In this document: positions 17,624-26,476 of the stretch, piece after piece
Layout of the letters: each line of letters starts with the position of its first letter
Numbering within the stretch: position 1 is the first letter of the stretch
Source: Paractinoplanes atraurantiacus
GTDB taxonomy: Bacteria > Actinomycetota > Actinomycetes > Mycobacteriales > Micromonosporaceae
Assembly: GCF_900215205.1 (NCBI RefSeq)
Contig: NZ_OBDY01000007.1
Coordinates: 1 to 64,000 of the forward strand
Length of the DNA: 64,000 nucleotides
Direction: 5' to 3'
Notes under the pieces: model-generated
Told to the model about the DNA's origin: nothing
What the model saw: only the letters and a program-made list of their open reading frames with translations
Database searches by the model: none
Program-made: the position numbers and the translations under genes

Positions 17624-18606
17624 CGGCGGCCGGCCGGGTCGAGAATGCCCCACACGGAGCCGGCGCCGTAGGCGACGTGGGTCGTGGCGAAGACGATCGG
17701 CATGACGACCAGCAGGCGCGGGTCCTGGTGCCGGCGCGCCACGCGAGCCGCCGAGTAGAGGGCGGCCGCCCCGTACGTACTCAACAAGGCGGCAGTGAGA
17801 CGGCGGACCGTGCGGGAGACGGGGGAGAGGGCGAGGCCGCCGGAGGCGGCGAGCACGAAACCGAGCGGGACCACGTTGCGCCAGGCGCCGATCCAGCGGC
17901 CGACGGCGCGGCTGGCGCGGAAGGGCCAGTAGCCGCCCTCGAACATCCACGAGCAGAACTCGCGGTAGTCGCTGCGGGCGTAGTACGTGCAGGTGATGTC
18001 GGGCAGCAGCAGGATCTTGCCGCCGGAGGCGCGCAGGCGCTGGTTGAACTCGCGGTCCTGGGCGCGGGTGAGGGCCTCGTCGAAGTAGCCGATGTGGTCG
18101 AAGACCTCGCGGCGGTAGCAGCCGCCGAAGACAGTGTCGACCCATTGCGGCTCGGCGGCGCCGATGCGGTATTTCGTGTTGCCGGCGCCGAACGCGTTCG
18201 TCGTGGACAGGGCGATGGCCCGGCCGATCAGGCTGTCGTCGCGGGCCTCGGAGCGCCGTACGCCGCCCACGTTGTCGGCGTCCGGATGGTCCAGCAGCCC
18301 CTGGACGCATTTCGACAGGTAGTCCGGTGGGTAGTCGGCGTGGACGTCGAGGCGGACGATGATGTCACCGCGCGCTTGCCGGATGCCGAGATTGAGCGCC
18401 ACCGGTTTGCTGTGCCCTGGATTGTCAACCAGGGTCACTATGTCCGTATCTTTTAGGATATCGCGGGTGCCGTCGCTGCTCATGCCGTCGACCACCAGTA
18501 CCTCGAAGGCGGGGTAGTCGAACTCGGCGACGGAGGAGAGGAAACGCTCGATGAAATCCCGCTCATTCCAGCACGGGACGACGACGCTGACCAGGGGCGC
18601 GCTCAT
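17620..18606 (-). CDS. Glycosyltransferase family 2 with C-terminal membrane helices
   Basis: A 328-residue GT-A enzyme. It shows the strand SVVVPCWNE, VDGMSSDGT, a metal-binding RLDVHADY segment, and an AQDREFNQRL acceptor-site motif. Two or three hydrophobic helices follow from about residue 245 and anchor it to the membrane. It resembles the succinoglycan-type ExoA glycosyltransferases. It is coupled on both sides by ATGA overlaps and should add a sugar to the lipid-linked intermediate of the cluster. Confidence 0.88.
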   Translation of the reverse strand: MSAPLVSVVVPCWNERDFIERFLSSVAEFDYPAFEVLVVDGMSSDGTRDILKDTDIVTLVDNPGHSKPVALNLGIRQARGDIIVRLDVHADYPPDYLSKCVQGLLDHPDADNVGGVRRSEARDDSLIGRAIALSTTNAFGAGNTKYRIGAAEPQWVDTVFGGCYRREVFDHIGYFDEALTRAQDREFNQRLRASGGKILLLPDITCTYYARSDYREFCSWMFEGGYWPFRASRAVGRWIGAWRNVVPLGFVLAASGGLALSPVSRTVRRLTAALLSTYGAAALYSAARVARRHQDPRLLVVMPIVFATTHVAYGAGSVWGILDPAGRR

Positions 18607-19712
18607 CGGCCGAAGAACCTTCGAACGCTCTCCGCGACGTACGAGACCTGATCGTCGGTGAGCTCGACCTGCATCGGCAGGGACAGCACCTCGTCGCACA
18701 GTCTCTCGGTGCGGGGAAGGCTCCAGTGGTCGAGGCCGAGCCCTTTCTGCCTGTGCAGCGGGATCGGCCACGAGATCAGCGTCTCGATCCCGTCGCCGCG
18801 CAGATGCTCCACGAGCCGGTCCCTCGGCACGCAGGTGATCGGGTAGTTCTGGTAGACGTCGTAGCGGCGCGGGTCGTCGTCCGGCCCCACCGGGATCTGG
18901 ATCTCCGCGACGTCTTCGAGGGCGGCCGTGTAGAGACGCGCGAGCTCCCGCCGCCGCTCGATCCAGCCCGGCAGGCGGGCCAGTCGCCAGTCCAGGATCG
19001 CCGCCTGGAGGTTGTCGAGGCGGCAGTTGTAGCCCCACCCGTCGAGCTCCGCCTTGGCCACCCGCCCGTGGTCGCGCAGCGCGAGCAGCCGGTCGGCCAG
19101 GGCCGCGTCGCCGGTCAGCACCGCGCCCGCGTCGCCCATCGCCCCCAGCATCTTGGCCGGATAGAACGAATACGTGCTGGCCCACCCGAACGTGCCCGAC
19201 GTGCGCCCGTCCAGTTTCGCGCCGAGCGCCTGCGCCGCGTCCTCGATCACCACCGCGCCGACCCTGTCCGCGGCCTGCCGCACTTCGGCCATGTCGGCCG
19301 TACGGCCGTTGAGGTGCACCGGGATGATCACGCGGGTGCGCCCCGTGACCGCCGAAGCGAGCTGCGACGTGTCCATCAGATGGTCGTCGCCGATGTCGAC
19401 CAGCACCGGCTTCGCCCCGCGCAGCACGAACGGCGACATCGTGGCCACGAACGTGTGCGCCACGGTGACGATCTCGTCGCCCGGCCCGATGTCGAGCGCG
19501 TGCGCCAGCAGCCGCAGCCCGTCGGTGCAGTTGCTGACCCCGACCGCCCGCGCCGAGCCGTTGAACGACGCCAGGTGCTCCTCGAAGTCGTGCAACTGCT
19601 GCCGCAGCATGAGGTCGCCGTGGGCGATCGTGCCCTCGATGACCGGCAGCAGTCCTTCGCGCTGCCGTCGCCACTGCTCGGGATAGTCAACGAACCTGAC
19701 TCGCCAGTCCAC
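18603..19712 (-). CDS. DegT/DnrJ/EryC1 sugar aminotransferase
   Basis: A 369-residue PLP-dependent enzyme of the nucleotide-sugar aminotransferase family. It has the NCTDGLRL phosphate region, VIEDAAQALGA with the cofactor aspartate, and SFYPAKMLGAMGDAG where the lysine forms the PLP aldimine. It likely transfers an amino group from glutamate to a keto-sugar nucleotide. The GTG start overlaps the transketolase gene by 26 bp, and its stop overlaps the GT2 start as ATGA. A second, fused DegT protein is encoded just downstream in the same operon. Confidence 0.93.
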   Translation of the reverse strand: MDWRVRFVDYPEQWRRQREGLLPVIEGTIAHGDLMLRQQLHDFEEHLASFNGSARAVGVSNCTDGLRLLAHALDIGPGDEIVTVAHTFVATMSPFVLRGAKPVLVDIGDDHLMDTSQLASAVTGRTRVIIPVHLNGRTADMAEVRQAADRVGAVVIEDAAQALGAKLDGRTSGTFGWASTYSFYPAKMLGAMGDAGAVLTGDAALADRLLALRDHGRVAKAELDGWGYNCRLDNLQAAILDWRLARLPGWIERRRELARLYTAALEDVAEIQIPVGPDDDPRRYDVYQNYPITCVPRDRLVEHLRGDGIETLISWPIPLHRQKGLGLDHWSLPRTERLCDEVLSLPMQVELTDDQVSYVAESVRRFFGR

Positions 19713-20634
19713 GGTTGACCTCCATCTGTTCCAGCACCCGGTGGGTGATCGAGGCGGGGTCGAGGCCGTGCGCCCCGCGCAGATATTCCTGGTCGCCGAC
19801 GAGGGAGGAGAACCGCGGCGGCAGCGCCACCCGGATCAGCGAGGCCGAGTGCGGCATCTCGGCCAGGATCTCGGCGACCGCGCTGCCCAGCCCGCCGATG
19901 ACCGAGTGCTCCTCGACCGTGACGATCGTCGGGTAGCGGTGGGCGGCGTCGTTGATCGCCACCAGGTCGAGCGGGTCGAGCCACGGGAACGAGCGCACGT
20001 CGGCCCGTACGCCCGCCTGGGCCAGAAGGTCCGCGGCCCGCAGGGCCGATTCGAGGATCGCGCCCGTGCTGAACAGGACGATGTCACCGCCGGTACGCAG
20101 CGCGATCGACTCGCCCCGGCAGAGCTGGATCGGCGCGCGGTGCACGATCGGCTCGCCCGCCTTTCCCAGCCGCAGATACGCCGGGCCGCCGTTCGCGACC
20201 AGGTCGGCCATCACCGCGCTGGTCTCGGCCGCGTCGCCCGGCGCGGCCACCGCCAGCCCCGGGATCGCCCGCATGATGGCCAGATCCTCGGTGGCGTGGT
20301 GCGACATGCCGAGCGCCCCGTAGGACAGCCCGCCGCCGACGGCCACCACGATGACGTCCGCGTGGTGGTACGCCACGTCGTTGCGGATCTGCTCCAGGCA
20401 TCTCAGGGTCGGGAAATTCGCGATCGAGTACGTGAACACGCGCGCACCGGCCAGCGCGATGCCGGCGGCCAGACCGGTCATGTTCTGCTCGGCCACCCCG
20501 GCGTTGACGAACTGGCCCGGGCACTTGCGCTGAAGCTCGTCGACCACCCCGAAGCCGATGTCGCCGGTGACGAAGACGATGTTCGGGTCGGCCTCGGCCG
20601 CGCCCAGCAGGTCGTCGAAGAAGCGGCTCCTCAC
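19687..20634 (-). CDS. Transketolase C-terminal half
   Basis: A 315-residue protein with the pyrimidine-binding and C-terminal domains of transketolase: FVTGDIGFG, VNAGVAEQNMTGLAAG with the conserved glutamate that activates thiamine diphosphate, and a C-terminal VTVEEHSVIGGLGSA. It needs the separate N-terminal subunit encoded immediately upstream, with which it shares a GTGA overlap. Split transketolases in glycan or antibiotic clusters commonly move two-carbon units onto or from keto sugars. The true substrate is unknown. Confidence 0.92.
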   Translation of the reverse strand: MRSRFFDDLLGAAEADPNIVFVTGDIGFGVVDELQRKCPGQFVNAGVAEQNMTGLAAGIALAGARVFTYSIANFPTLRCLEQIRNDVAYHHADVIVVAVGGGLSYGALGMSHHATEDLAIMRAIPGLAVAAPGDAAETSAVMADLVANGGPAYLRLGKAGEPIVHRAPIQLCRGESIALRTGGDIVLFSTGAILESALRAADLLAQAGVRADVRSFPWLDPLDLVAINDAAHRYPTIVTVEEHSVIGGLGSAVAEILAEMPHSASLIRVALPPRFSSLVGDQEYLRGAHGLDPASITHRVLEQMEVNRGLASQVR

Positions 20635-21425
20635 GGCGCCACCTCGCTCATCGCCCCGGCCAGCTCCAGATCGTCCGGGGGCCGGTAGTGCCAGAGCACC
20701 TGGTTCTCCATGAAGGAGACGCCCTTGCCCTTGACGGTGCGGGCCAGCACCACCTTGGGCCGCTCCTGCCCGGGCTGGACGGCCTTGCGGATCTGAGCGT
20801 GGTCGTGGCCGTCGATCTCGTCGACCTCCCAGCCGAACGAGCGCCACTTGTCGGCGAACGGCTCCAGGGCCAGGGTCTCCTCAGTGGTGGCCATCGACTG
20901 CAGGCCGTTCCAGTCGACGAGGGCGACCAGGTTGGTGAGGCGATGGTGGGCGGCGAACATGGCCGACTCCCAGACACTGCCCTCGTCGCACTCGCCGTCG
21001 CCCAACAGGACGTACGTCAACCAGGTCTTCCGCATGCGCCGGGCCTGCCAGGCGAGGCCGGCGCCGACCGGGAGGCCGTGACCGAGCGAACCGGTGGAGA
21101 ACTCGACGCCGGGGATGCCGACGTGGCTGACGTGCCCGGACAGGAACGAGCCGTTGCGGTAGTGCTGGGCCAGCAGCCGCGTGTCGAAGAAGCCGGTCTC
21201 GGCGAGGACCGCGTAGAGGGCGGCGCCGGCGTGACCCTTGCTCATGATGAAGCGGTCGCGGTCGGGCTTGTCCGGGTGCGCCGGGTCGATGTCGAGGATC
21301 TCCGCGTAGAGCACGGCCAGCAGGTCGGCGCAGGACAGCGCCGAGCCGACATGCGAGCTGCGGCCCGAGTTGGTCATCCGCAGCACGTGCCGGCGGACGG
21401 CGCGCGCGAGGTCGTCGCTCGTCAT
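20631..21425 (-). CDS. Transketolase N-terminal half
   Basis: A 264-residue thiamine diphosphate-binding subunit. It carries SKGHAGAALYAVL, a GSLGHGLPVGAG loop and the diphosphate/Mg motif GDGECDEGSVWE followed by LVDWNGLQ. It ends after KGKGVSFMEN, the normal boundary of the N-terminal half, and pairs with the C-terminal subunit encoded next. It is coupled by ATGA to the methyltransferase gene upstream and by GTGA to its partner downstream. Confidence 0.93.
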   Translation of the reverse strand: MTSDDLARAVRRHVLRMTNSGRSSHVGSALSCADLLAVLYAEILDIDPAHPDKPDRDRFIMSKGHAGAALYAVLAETGFFDTRLLAQHYRNGSFLSGHVSHVGIPGVEFSTGSLGHGLPVGAGLAWQARRMRKTWLTYVLLGDGECDEGSVWESAMFAAHHRLTNLVALVDWNGLQSMATTEETLALEPFADKWRSFGWEVDEIDGHDHAQIRKAVQPGQERPKVVLARTVKGKGVSFMENQVLWHYRPPDDLELAGAMSEVAP

Positions 21426-22177
21426 AGGACCGCGTATCCGATGTACGGGTCGAAGTCGAACCGCCGCAGCTCCAGGCGGTTGAGGCCGACCTCGTCCAGG
21501 GCGGCCTTCGTCTCGCCGGGCCAGATCGGGTTGTCCAGCTCGTCGAAGGCGAGGACCGCGCCCTTGGGCATCCGCGGCAGGAAGTGCTGCAGGGCGACGC
21601 GGGTGGGCTCGTACAGGTCGAGGTCGAGGAAGAGCAGGCTGACCACGAGATGCTGGTTGTCGGCGACGAAGGCGGGGATCGTCTCGGTGACGTCGCCGCG
21701 GATCAGCCGCGCCTTGGGCAGATGGCCGAGGAAGCGGTCGGTGTCGTAGATCTCCAGCAGCTTCGACAGTTCCTCGTAGCTGTCGGCGGCCAGGTCGCCG
21801 GTGCGGGCGCCGGTCCGGTCGGGGCGGTCGCCGGCCGAGACCGACGGGAAACCGCCGAACGAGTCGAACCCGTACAGCCGCCTGGTCAGATTGGTGGGTT
21901 CCAGGGCCGCGCTGAGCTGGGCGAACGTCATGAAGCTGGCGCCGCGGAAGACGCCGCACTCGACGATCGAGCCCTTGACCGGCAGGGTCAGCTTGAACAG
22001 CTCGTAGAGCGCCGCGAAACGGGTCACCTGAGACCGGCGCGCGTAGCGGGCCATGGTGGCGAGCCGGGTCGGCAGGTCGTCCGGGCTGGTGGCGAAGACG
22101 TCGGCGATCCTCTGCGGGACCTGCCTCTCGGCCTCGGTCTGCAGACTGCCGGGTTGCTCCGTCGGCCTAGGCTGCAT
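21422..22177 (-). CDS. TylF/MycF-type O-methyltransferase
   Basis: A 251-residue SAM-dependent methyltransferase of the macrocin O-methyltransferase family. Key segments are IVECGVFRGASFMTFA (SAM site), LYGFDSFGGFP, and LLFLDLDLYEPTRVAL with the metal-binding aspartates, then AFDELDNPIWPGE. Related enzymes methylate sugar hydroxyls, so a methylated sugar in the exported glycan is likely. It overlaps the preceding gene by 11 bp. The ATG at 22177 is the only reasonable start. Confidence 0.92.
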   Translation of the reverse strand: MQPRPTEQPGSLQTEAERQVPQRIADVFATSPDDLPTRLATMARYARRSQVTRFAALYELFKLTLPVKGSIVECGVFRGASFMTFAQLSAALEPTNLTRRLYGFDSFGGFPSVSAGDRPDRTGARTGDLAADSYEELSKLLEIYDTDRFLGHLPKARLIRGDVTETIPAFVADNQHLVVSLLFLDLDLYEPTRVALQHFLPRMPKGAVLAFDELDNPIWPGETKAALDEVGLNRLELRRFDFDPYIGYAVL

Positions 22178-23540
22178 AGCAGGCCTGCCGTGACTTGACC
22201 ATGGTGAAGACGCAGCCGAGCAGACGGGCGTCGACCTGCTTCAGCGCGCGCACGGCGCCGGTGACCTGTGCGCTCGTGGTCTTGCGGGAGCGTACGAGGA
22301 GAAGGGCTCCGTCGACCCGGGCCGCGACCACCGCCCCGTCGGCCACCGGCAGCAGCGGCGGCGAGTCCAGGATGACCAGGTCGAAGCGGGCGCGCAGCTC
22401 GTCCAGCAGGTCACCCATGCGCTGCGAGCCGAGCAGCTCGCTCGGGTTGGGCGGGGGATGGCCGCTGGAGAGCAGCCACAGACCGGCGCCCCACGGCTGG
22501 AGCACCTGGTCGAGCGAGGCGGCACCGACCAGCACGGTGGTCAGCCCGGCCGAGCCCTCGCGGCCCAGGAAGGCGGCCAGCCGCGGCCGGCGCAGCTCGG
22601 CGTCGACGATCAGCACCTGCTGGCCGGCCTCGGCGAACAGGATGGCCAGCCCGCACGCGGTGGCCGAGCGGCCCTCACCGTGCACCGCGCTGGTGACGGC
22701 CAGCGTCTTCACCGGCCGGTCGGGATTCGCGTATTGAACATTCGTCCGCAGCTGGCGCAGCGCCTCGGCCCGTTTCGAGTCGCGGTCGGAGAGGAACGGG
22801 CCGCCGCCGCGCCGCCGGGCCGCCTTGCGGTCGACCGGGATGCAGGCGAGCACCGGGGCCGCGGCGACCTGGCGCAGCTTCGCGGGGGTGCGGACGGAGG
22901 TGTCGGCGATCTCGCGGACGACGCCGAGGGCGGTGCCGAGCAGCAGGCCCATGGCCACGCTCAAGGCGAGATTGTGCATCGGGCGGGGCACCACCGGGTT
23001 GTCGCCGAGCTTCGGCGGCACCATGATCTCGATCATCGCGGCCGGGGTTTTCGTGGCGCCGGTGTCGGGCATCTCGAGCTTCTTCACCAGTGCCGGGAAC
23101 TGCACCGTCAATTCCTCCGCGATCAGCTGCGCCCGCTCCGGAACGACATCCTCGACCGTGACGTCGATCAATACCGTGGCCGAGTCGGTGACAACTTTTA
23201 TGCGCTCCTGGATCTCGGCCGGAGTCAGATCGGTGTCGTCGTTCACCGCGATCAGCTTCGCGAGCCGTTCCCCGGTGAGAACCGCCTCGTACGTCTTCAG
23301 CCGGTTCGTCGCGAACATCGACCCTTCCAGCGCGCTCGACCCCTCGACATTTCCGGTCGCGATGAAGAACTGCACGGTCGACGCGTACAGGGGCGTGGTG
23401 CTCTTGCTGTACGCGGTGGCGACACCCATCGCGGCGACGACGGTGAGGGCGACCACCCACCACTGCCGTCTCGCTACCCGGAGGTAGTCACGCAGTTCCA
23501 CTCTTGTGAATCTAAGTCGCCGTTCGTTAACGCGAAGCAT
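22167..23540 (-). CDS. Wzc/CpsD-type chain-length/tyrosine-kinase-like protein, degenerate Walker A
   Basis: A 457-residue protein. A cytoplasmic N-terminus, a membrane helix (28-46), a Wzz-type extracytoplasmic region, a second helix (about 188-207) and a P-loop ATPase domain make the usual fused chain-length regulator/BY-kinase layout. The Walker A site reads GEGRSAT, with R291 in place of the invariant lysine. Walker A' (LIVDAE) and B (VILDSPP) remain. Only one tyrosine, Y455, lies at the C-terminus instead of a Tyr cluster. It probably steers glycan length or assembly, and autokinase activity is doubtful. A GTG at 23501 is an alternative start. Confidence 0.85.
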   Translation of the reverse strand: MLRVNERRLRFTRVELRDYLRVARRQWWVVALTVVAAMGVATAYSKSTTPLYASTVQFFIATGNVEGSSALEGSMFATNRLKTYEAVLTGERLAKLIAVNDDTDLTPAEIQERIKVVTDSATVLIDVTVEDVVPERAQLIAEELTVQFPALVKKLEMPDTGATKTPAAMIEIMVPPKLGDNPVVPRPMHNLALSVAMGLLLGTALGVVREIADTSVRTPAKLRQVAAAPVLACIPVDRKAARRRGGGPFLSDRDSKRAEALRQLRTNVQYANPDRPVKTLAVTSAVHGEGRSATACGLAILFAEAGQQVLIVDAELRRPRLAAFLGREGSAGLTTVLVGAASLDQVLQPWGAGLWLLSSGHPPPNPSELLGSQRMGDLLDELRARFDLVILDSPPLLPVADGAVVAARVDGALLLVRSRKTTSAQVTGAVRALKQVDARLLGCVFTMVKSRQACYAA

Positions 23541-23588
23541 TATTCGGAACTTGCGCGGCGTCCCCTCATGCCGCCTTAGGGTGCTTCT
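23541..23588. promoter_or_regulatory. Divergent promoter interval of glycan cluster
   Basis: Only 48 bp separate the start codons of the Wzc-like gene (minus) and the CapD-like gene (plus), so promoters for both arms of the cluster must lie here or within the gene starts. I could not assign convincing -10/-35 boxes or a palindromic operator. Confidence 0.4.
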
Positions 23589-25043
23589 GTGACCGGCGGG
23601 GAGAATTTGCTCTACATGCTCGCCACGCGGTACGAGCGGTGGCGTTCCCGGCCGTCGGCCGGCCTCAAGACGCGTGCCCTGCTCTTCGGCGGCGGCGCCG
23701 CGGCCCGCGACCTGCTGCACAGCATGCACTTCGACCCGCGCAGCCGCTACGTGCCGGTCGGCGTCCTCGACGACGACCCCCGTAAGCGCAAGACCCGGGT
23801 GGCGGGCGTGCCCGTGCTGGGCGACCGCACCGCGCTGGCCTCCACGGTCGCGCGTACCGGGGCCACGACGGTCGTCTTCGCGGTCTCCAATGCCGATGCC
23901 CAGCTCGTACGGGAGATCCGCGCGCTCGCCGACGCGGCCGGCGTCCGCTTCCTGGTCGTGCCGGCCATGAGCGAGCTGCTCGACCACGAGATCGGCGTGC
24001 GCGACCTGCGCGAGGTGCGGGTGACCGACCTGCTCGGCCGGGTGCAGATCGAGACCGACCTGGACGCCATCGCCGGCTATCTGACCGGCAAGCGGGTGCT
24101 GGTGACCGGCGCCGGCGGGTCGATCGGCTCCGAGCTGTGCCGGCAGATCAACCGGTTCTCCCCGGCCGAGCTGATGATGCTCGACCGCGACGAGAGCGCC
24201 CTGCAGGCGGTGCAGCTCTCCCTCGACCCGCGGGCCACGCTCAGCGACCCGTCGGTCATCCTGGCCTCGCTGCGTGACGTCGACCGGATCCGGGCCATCT
24301 TCGCCGAGCGCAAGCCGGAGGTGGTCTTCCACGCGGCCGCGCTCAAGCATCTGCCGCTGCTGGAGCGCTACCCGGGCGAGGCGGTCAAGACCAACATCTG
24401 GGGCACTCTGGCCGTGCTGGAGGCGTCCGCGTCGGTCGAGCGGTTCGTCAACATCTCCACCGACAAGGCGGCCGACCCGGCCAGCGTCCTCGGCTACTGC
24501 AAGAGGATCACCGAACGGCTCACCGCGCACGCCGCGGCGCGGAGGTCAGGGACCTTCCTGAGCGTACGGTTCGGCAACGTGCTCGGCAGCCGCGGCTCGG
24601 TGTTCGACCGCTTCACCGCGCAGATCGCCGACGGCGGCCCGATCACCGTCACCCACCCCGACGTGACCCGCTACTTCATGACCATCCAGGAGGCGGTCCA
24701 CCTGGTCATCCAGGCCGCCGCGATCGGGCACGGCGGCGAGGCCCTGGTGCTGCAGATGGGCGATCCGGTGCGCATCGCCGACGTGGCCCGGCAGATGGTC
24801 GAGCTGGCCCCGGCACCGGTCGACATCGTCTACACCGGGCTGCGGCCGGGGGAGAAGATGGGCGAGGTGCTCTTCGGCGCGGGGGAGGAGGACCGGCGGC
24901 CCTACCACCCGCTGATCTCCCACGTCTCGGTGCCGCCGCTGGACCCTTCGGCCGTACGAGGTCTGGCCGCCAACGCCGACCCGGGCGTTCTCGTGTCGTC
25001 GCTGGCGGCGCTCTGTACCGTGCCCGCCCTATCCTTTTCGTAG
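23589..25043 (+). CDS. CapD/FlaA1-type nucleotide-sugar dehydratase, short form
   Basis: A 484-residue enzyme of the NDP-sugar 4,6-dehydratase/epimerase group. A first Rossmann-like CoA/NAD-binding region (FGGGAAARDLL) is followed by a second with TGAGGSIG at 173-180, STDKAADP, GYCKRITE and RFGNVLGSRGSV. Usual membrane-bound CapD/WbpM proteins have four N-terminal helices, and this one lacks them and appears soluble. It would make a 4-keto-6-deoxy sugar nucleotide, a fitting substrate for the DegT aminotransferases on the other strand. The start is a GTG. Confidence 0.9.
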   Translation: MTGGENLLYMLATRYERWRSRPSAGLKTRALLFGGGAAARDLLHSMHFDPRSRYVPVGVLDDDPRKRKTRVAGVPVLGDRTALASTVARTGATTVVFAVSNADAQLVREIRALADAAGVRFLVVPAMSELLDHEIGVRDLREVRVTDLLGRVQIETDLDAIAGYLTGKRVLVTGAGGSIGSELCRQINRFSPAELMMLDRDESALQAVQLSLDPRATLSDPSVILASLRDVDRIRAIFAERKPEVVFHAAALKHLPLLERYPGEAVKTNIWGTLAVLEASASVERFVNISTDKAADPASVLGYCKRITERLTAHAAARRSGTFLSVRFGNVLGSRGSVFDRFTAQIADGGPITVTHPDVTRYFMTIQEAVHLVIQAAAIGHGGEALVLQMGDPVRIADVARQMVELAPAPVDIVYTGLRPGEKMGEVLFGAGEEDRRPYHPLISHVSVPPLDPSAVRGLAANADPGVLVSSLAALCTVPALSFS

Positions 25044-25835
25044 AATCTCGAGAACGAGCGGGTCGATGGTGCCCTCGACGAGGCGCTCCTCGAGGTTCTC
25101 GACGCCGGCCCAGCTGTCGAGGTCGTCGTAGCCCTTCTCCTCGAGAAGCGCCCGCACCTCCACCGCGATCTCCCCGGTCAGCGGGATCAGCGTCGCCGGG
25201 TCGGGCCGCTCGAAGTAGAGCGTGTGCAGGTCGAGCAGCCGGGCCAGCTCGCCGACCGGATCCGGGTGGTCGTCGACGCGCAGATCGACCAGGACGTCGC
25301 TGGTACCGCCGTAGCCCATGCCCTTGGCCACCACGTAGAGGGCGGCGCTCTGCCGCCCACGCCGGTCGCCGCCGGCGTCGTCGCCCGCCTGCAGAGCATC
25401 GAGGAGCCGGTACTGGAACTTGGCCTCGCCCTTGATCCACTTCTCTTCCATGGCCGCGACGACCTCCGGCCCGGCGAGCATGTTGCCCTGGATCGCGTAG
25501 CCGTCCCCGGCCGCACCGCCCGCCCACGGATGGCACTGGTCACCGGTGAAGGTCGCGCCCGGCCCGTCCGGCCCGACCACACCGACCTGCCGGTGCGCGA
25601 CCGGCCCGGCGTCGCCCGCGATCAGGGCTTTGACGGTGTCGGTGGCGGCCACACCCGTGCCCAGCAGAGCGAGGGCCTGCGGCCGATAGGCGAGGTTGGC
25701 GTACGACTGTGTGGCCACCGCCCCGACATCGGCCAGCGCGGCCGGGACAGCGGCCCCGACTCCGAGGAACTTGCTGGCCACCGCCACACCGAGGGCGGTG
25801 CCGTCGGCCGAGCGGGCAACGATCGAGAAGGTCAT
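25029..25835 (-). CDS. DUF1028 family protein (Ntn-hydrolase-like)
   Basis: A 268-residue protein starting MTFSIVARSADGTALGVAVASKF, with AATQSYANL-like and GPDGPGATFTGDQCHPWAG segments and a middle GYAIQGNMLAGPEVV, all typical of DUF1028 proteins. A putative peptidoglycan-binding-like C-terminal part follows. The family has an Ntn-hydrolase-like fold, but its reaction is not established. The ATG at 25835 is chosen by family length. Its 3' end overlaps the CapD-like gene by 15 bp on the opposite strand. Confidence 0.83.
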   Translation of the reverse strand: MTFSIVARSADGTALGVAVASKFLGVGAAVPAALADVGAVATQSYANLAYRPQALALLGTGVAATDTVKALIAGDAGPVAHRQVGVVGPDGPGATFTGDQCHPWAGGAAGDGYAIQGNMLAGPEVVAAMEEKWIKGEAKFQYRLLDALQAGDDAGGDRRGRQSAALYVVAKGMGYGGTSDVLVDLRVDDHPDPVGELARLLDLHTLYFERPDPATLIPLTGEIAVEVRALLEEKGYDDLDSWAGVENLEERLVEGTIDPLVLEILRKG

Positions 25836-25969
25836 GGCGCTGTTTGTAACACGGGGCGCGTAGATTTGACCCATCCCTCCGCCGGACCCCTGAGCGTGCT
25901 GCGGGTGGACGGGCGGGTCGTTGCCGAGGCCCCCGCCCTCCCGCAGCACCGGCGACTACCATCCGGTGG

Positions 25970-26476
25970 ATGAGCCAGCAGCCGATCGCCGAGCTCCACC
26001 CCCAGTTCAGCTCTCCCGGCGCCACACCCCGCCCATGGCCCGACGTCGACGAGGCGCTGACAAAGGCGAAGATCTCCTGGCTTTCGTCCGTACGCCCCGA
26101 CGGCCGTCCACACGTGACACCCCTGCCCACGGTCTGGTCCTTCGGCGCCCTGCACTTCTGCACCGGAGCCACCGAGCAGAAGGCCCGGAATCTGTCCCGC
26201 AACCCTCAGTGCGCCATCACGACAGGCACCCCGCAGGCCGACGAGGGCCTCGACGTGGTCGTCGAGGGCGCCGCCACCCGGGTGACCGACCCCGACCGCC
26301 TCGCGGCCCTGGCCGCCCTGTGGAAGTCTCGCCACGGCTGGGACTTCCACCCCGCCAACGGCCTGTTCGTCGGCGACGAGGGCAACGAGGCACTGGTCTT
26401 CGCCGTGACCCCCGCCAAGATTCTCGCTTTCGGCAAGGGCGAGCCCTACACCCAGACCCGCTACACCTTCACCTGA
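25970..26476 (+). CDS. Pyridoxamine 5'-phosphate oxidase-like flavin/F420 protein
   Basis: A 168-residue split-barrel protein. It contains ISWLSSVRPDGRPHVTPLPTVW and a later NPQCAITTG and VVEGAATRVTD, the pattern of PPOX-class F420- or FMN-dependent enzymes common in actinobacteria. The physiological substrate is unknown. The stop codon overlaps the next start as TGATG, so the two genes are coupled. Confidence 0.87.
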   Translation: MSQQPIAELHPQFSSPGATPRPWPDVDEALTKAKISWLSSVRPDGRPHVTPLPTVWSFGALHFCTGATEQKARNLSRNPQCAITTGTPQADEGLDVVVEGAATRVTDPDRLAALAALWKSRHGWDFHPANGLFVGDEGNEALVFAVTPAKILAFGKGEPYTQTRYTFT

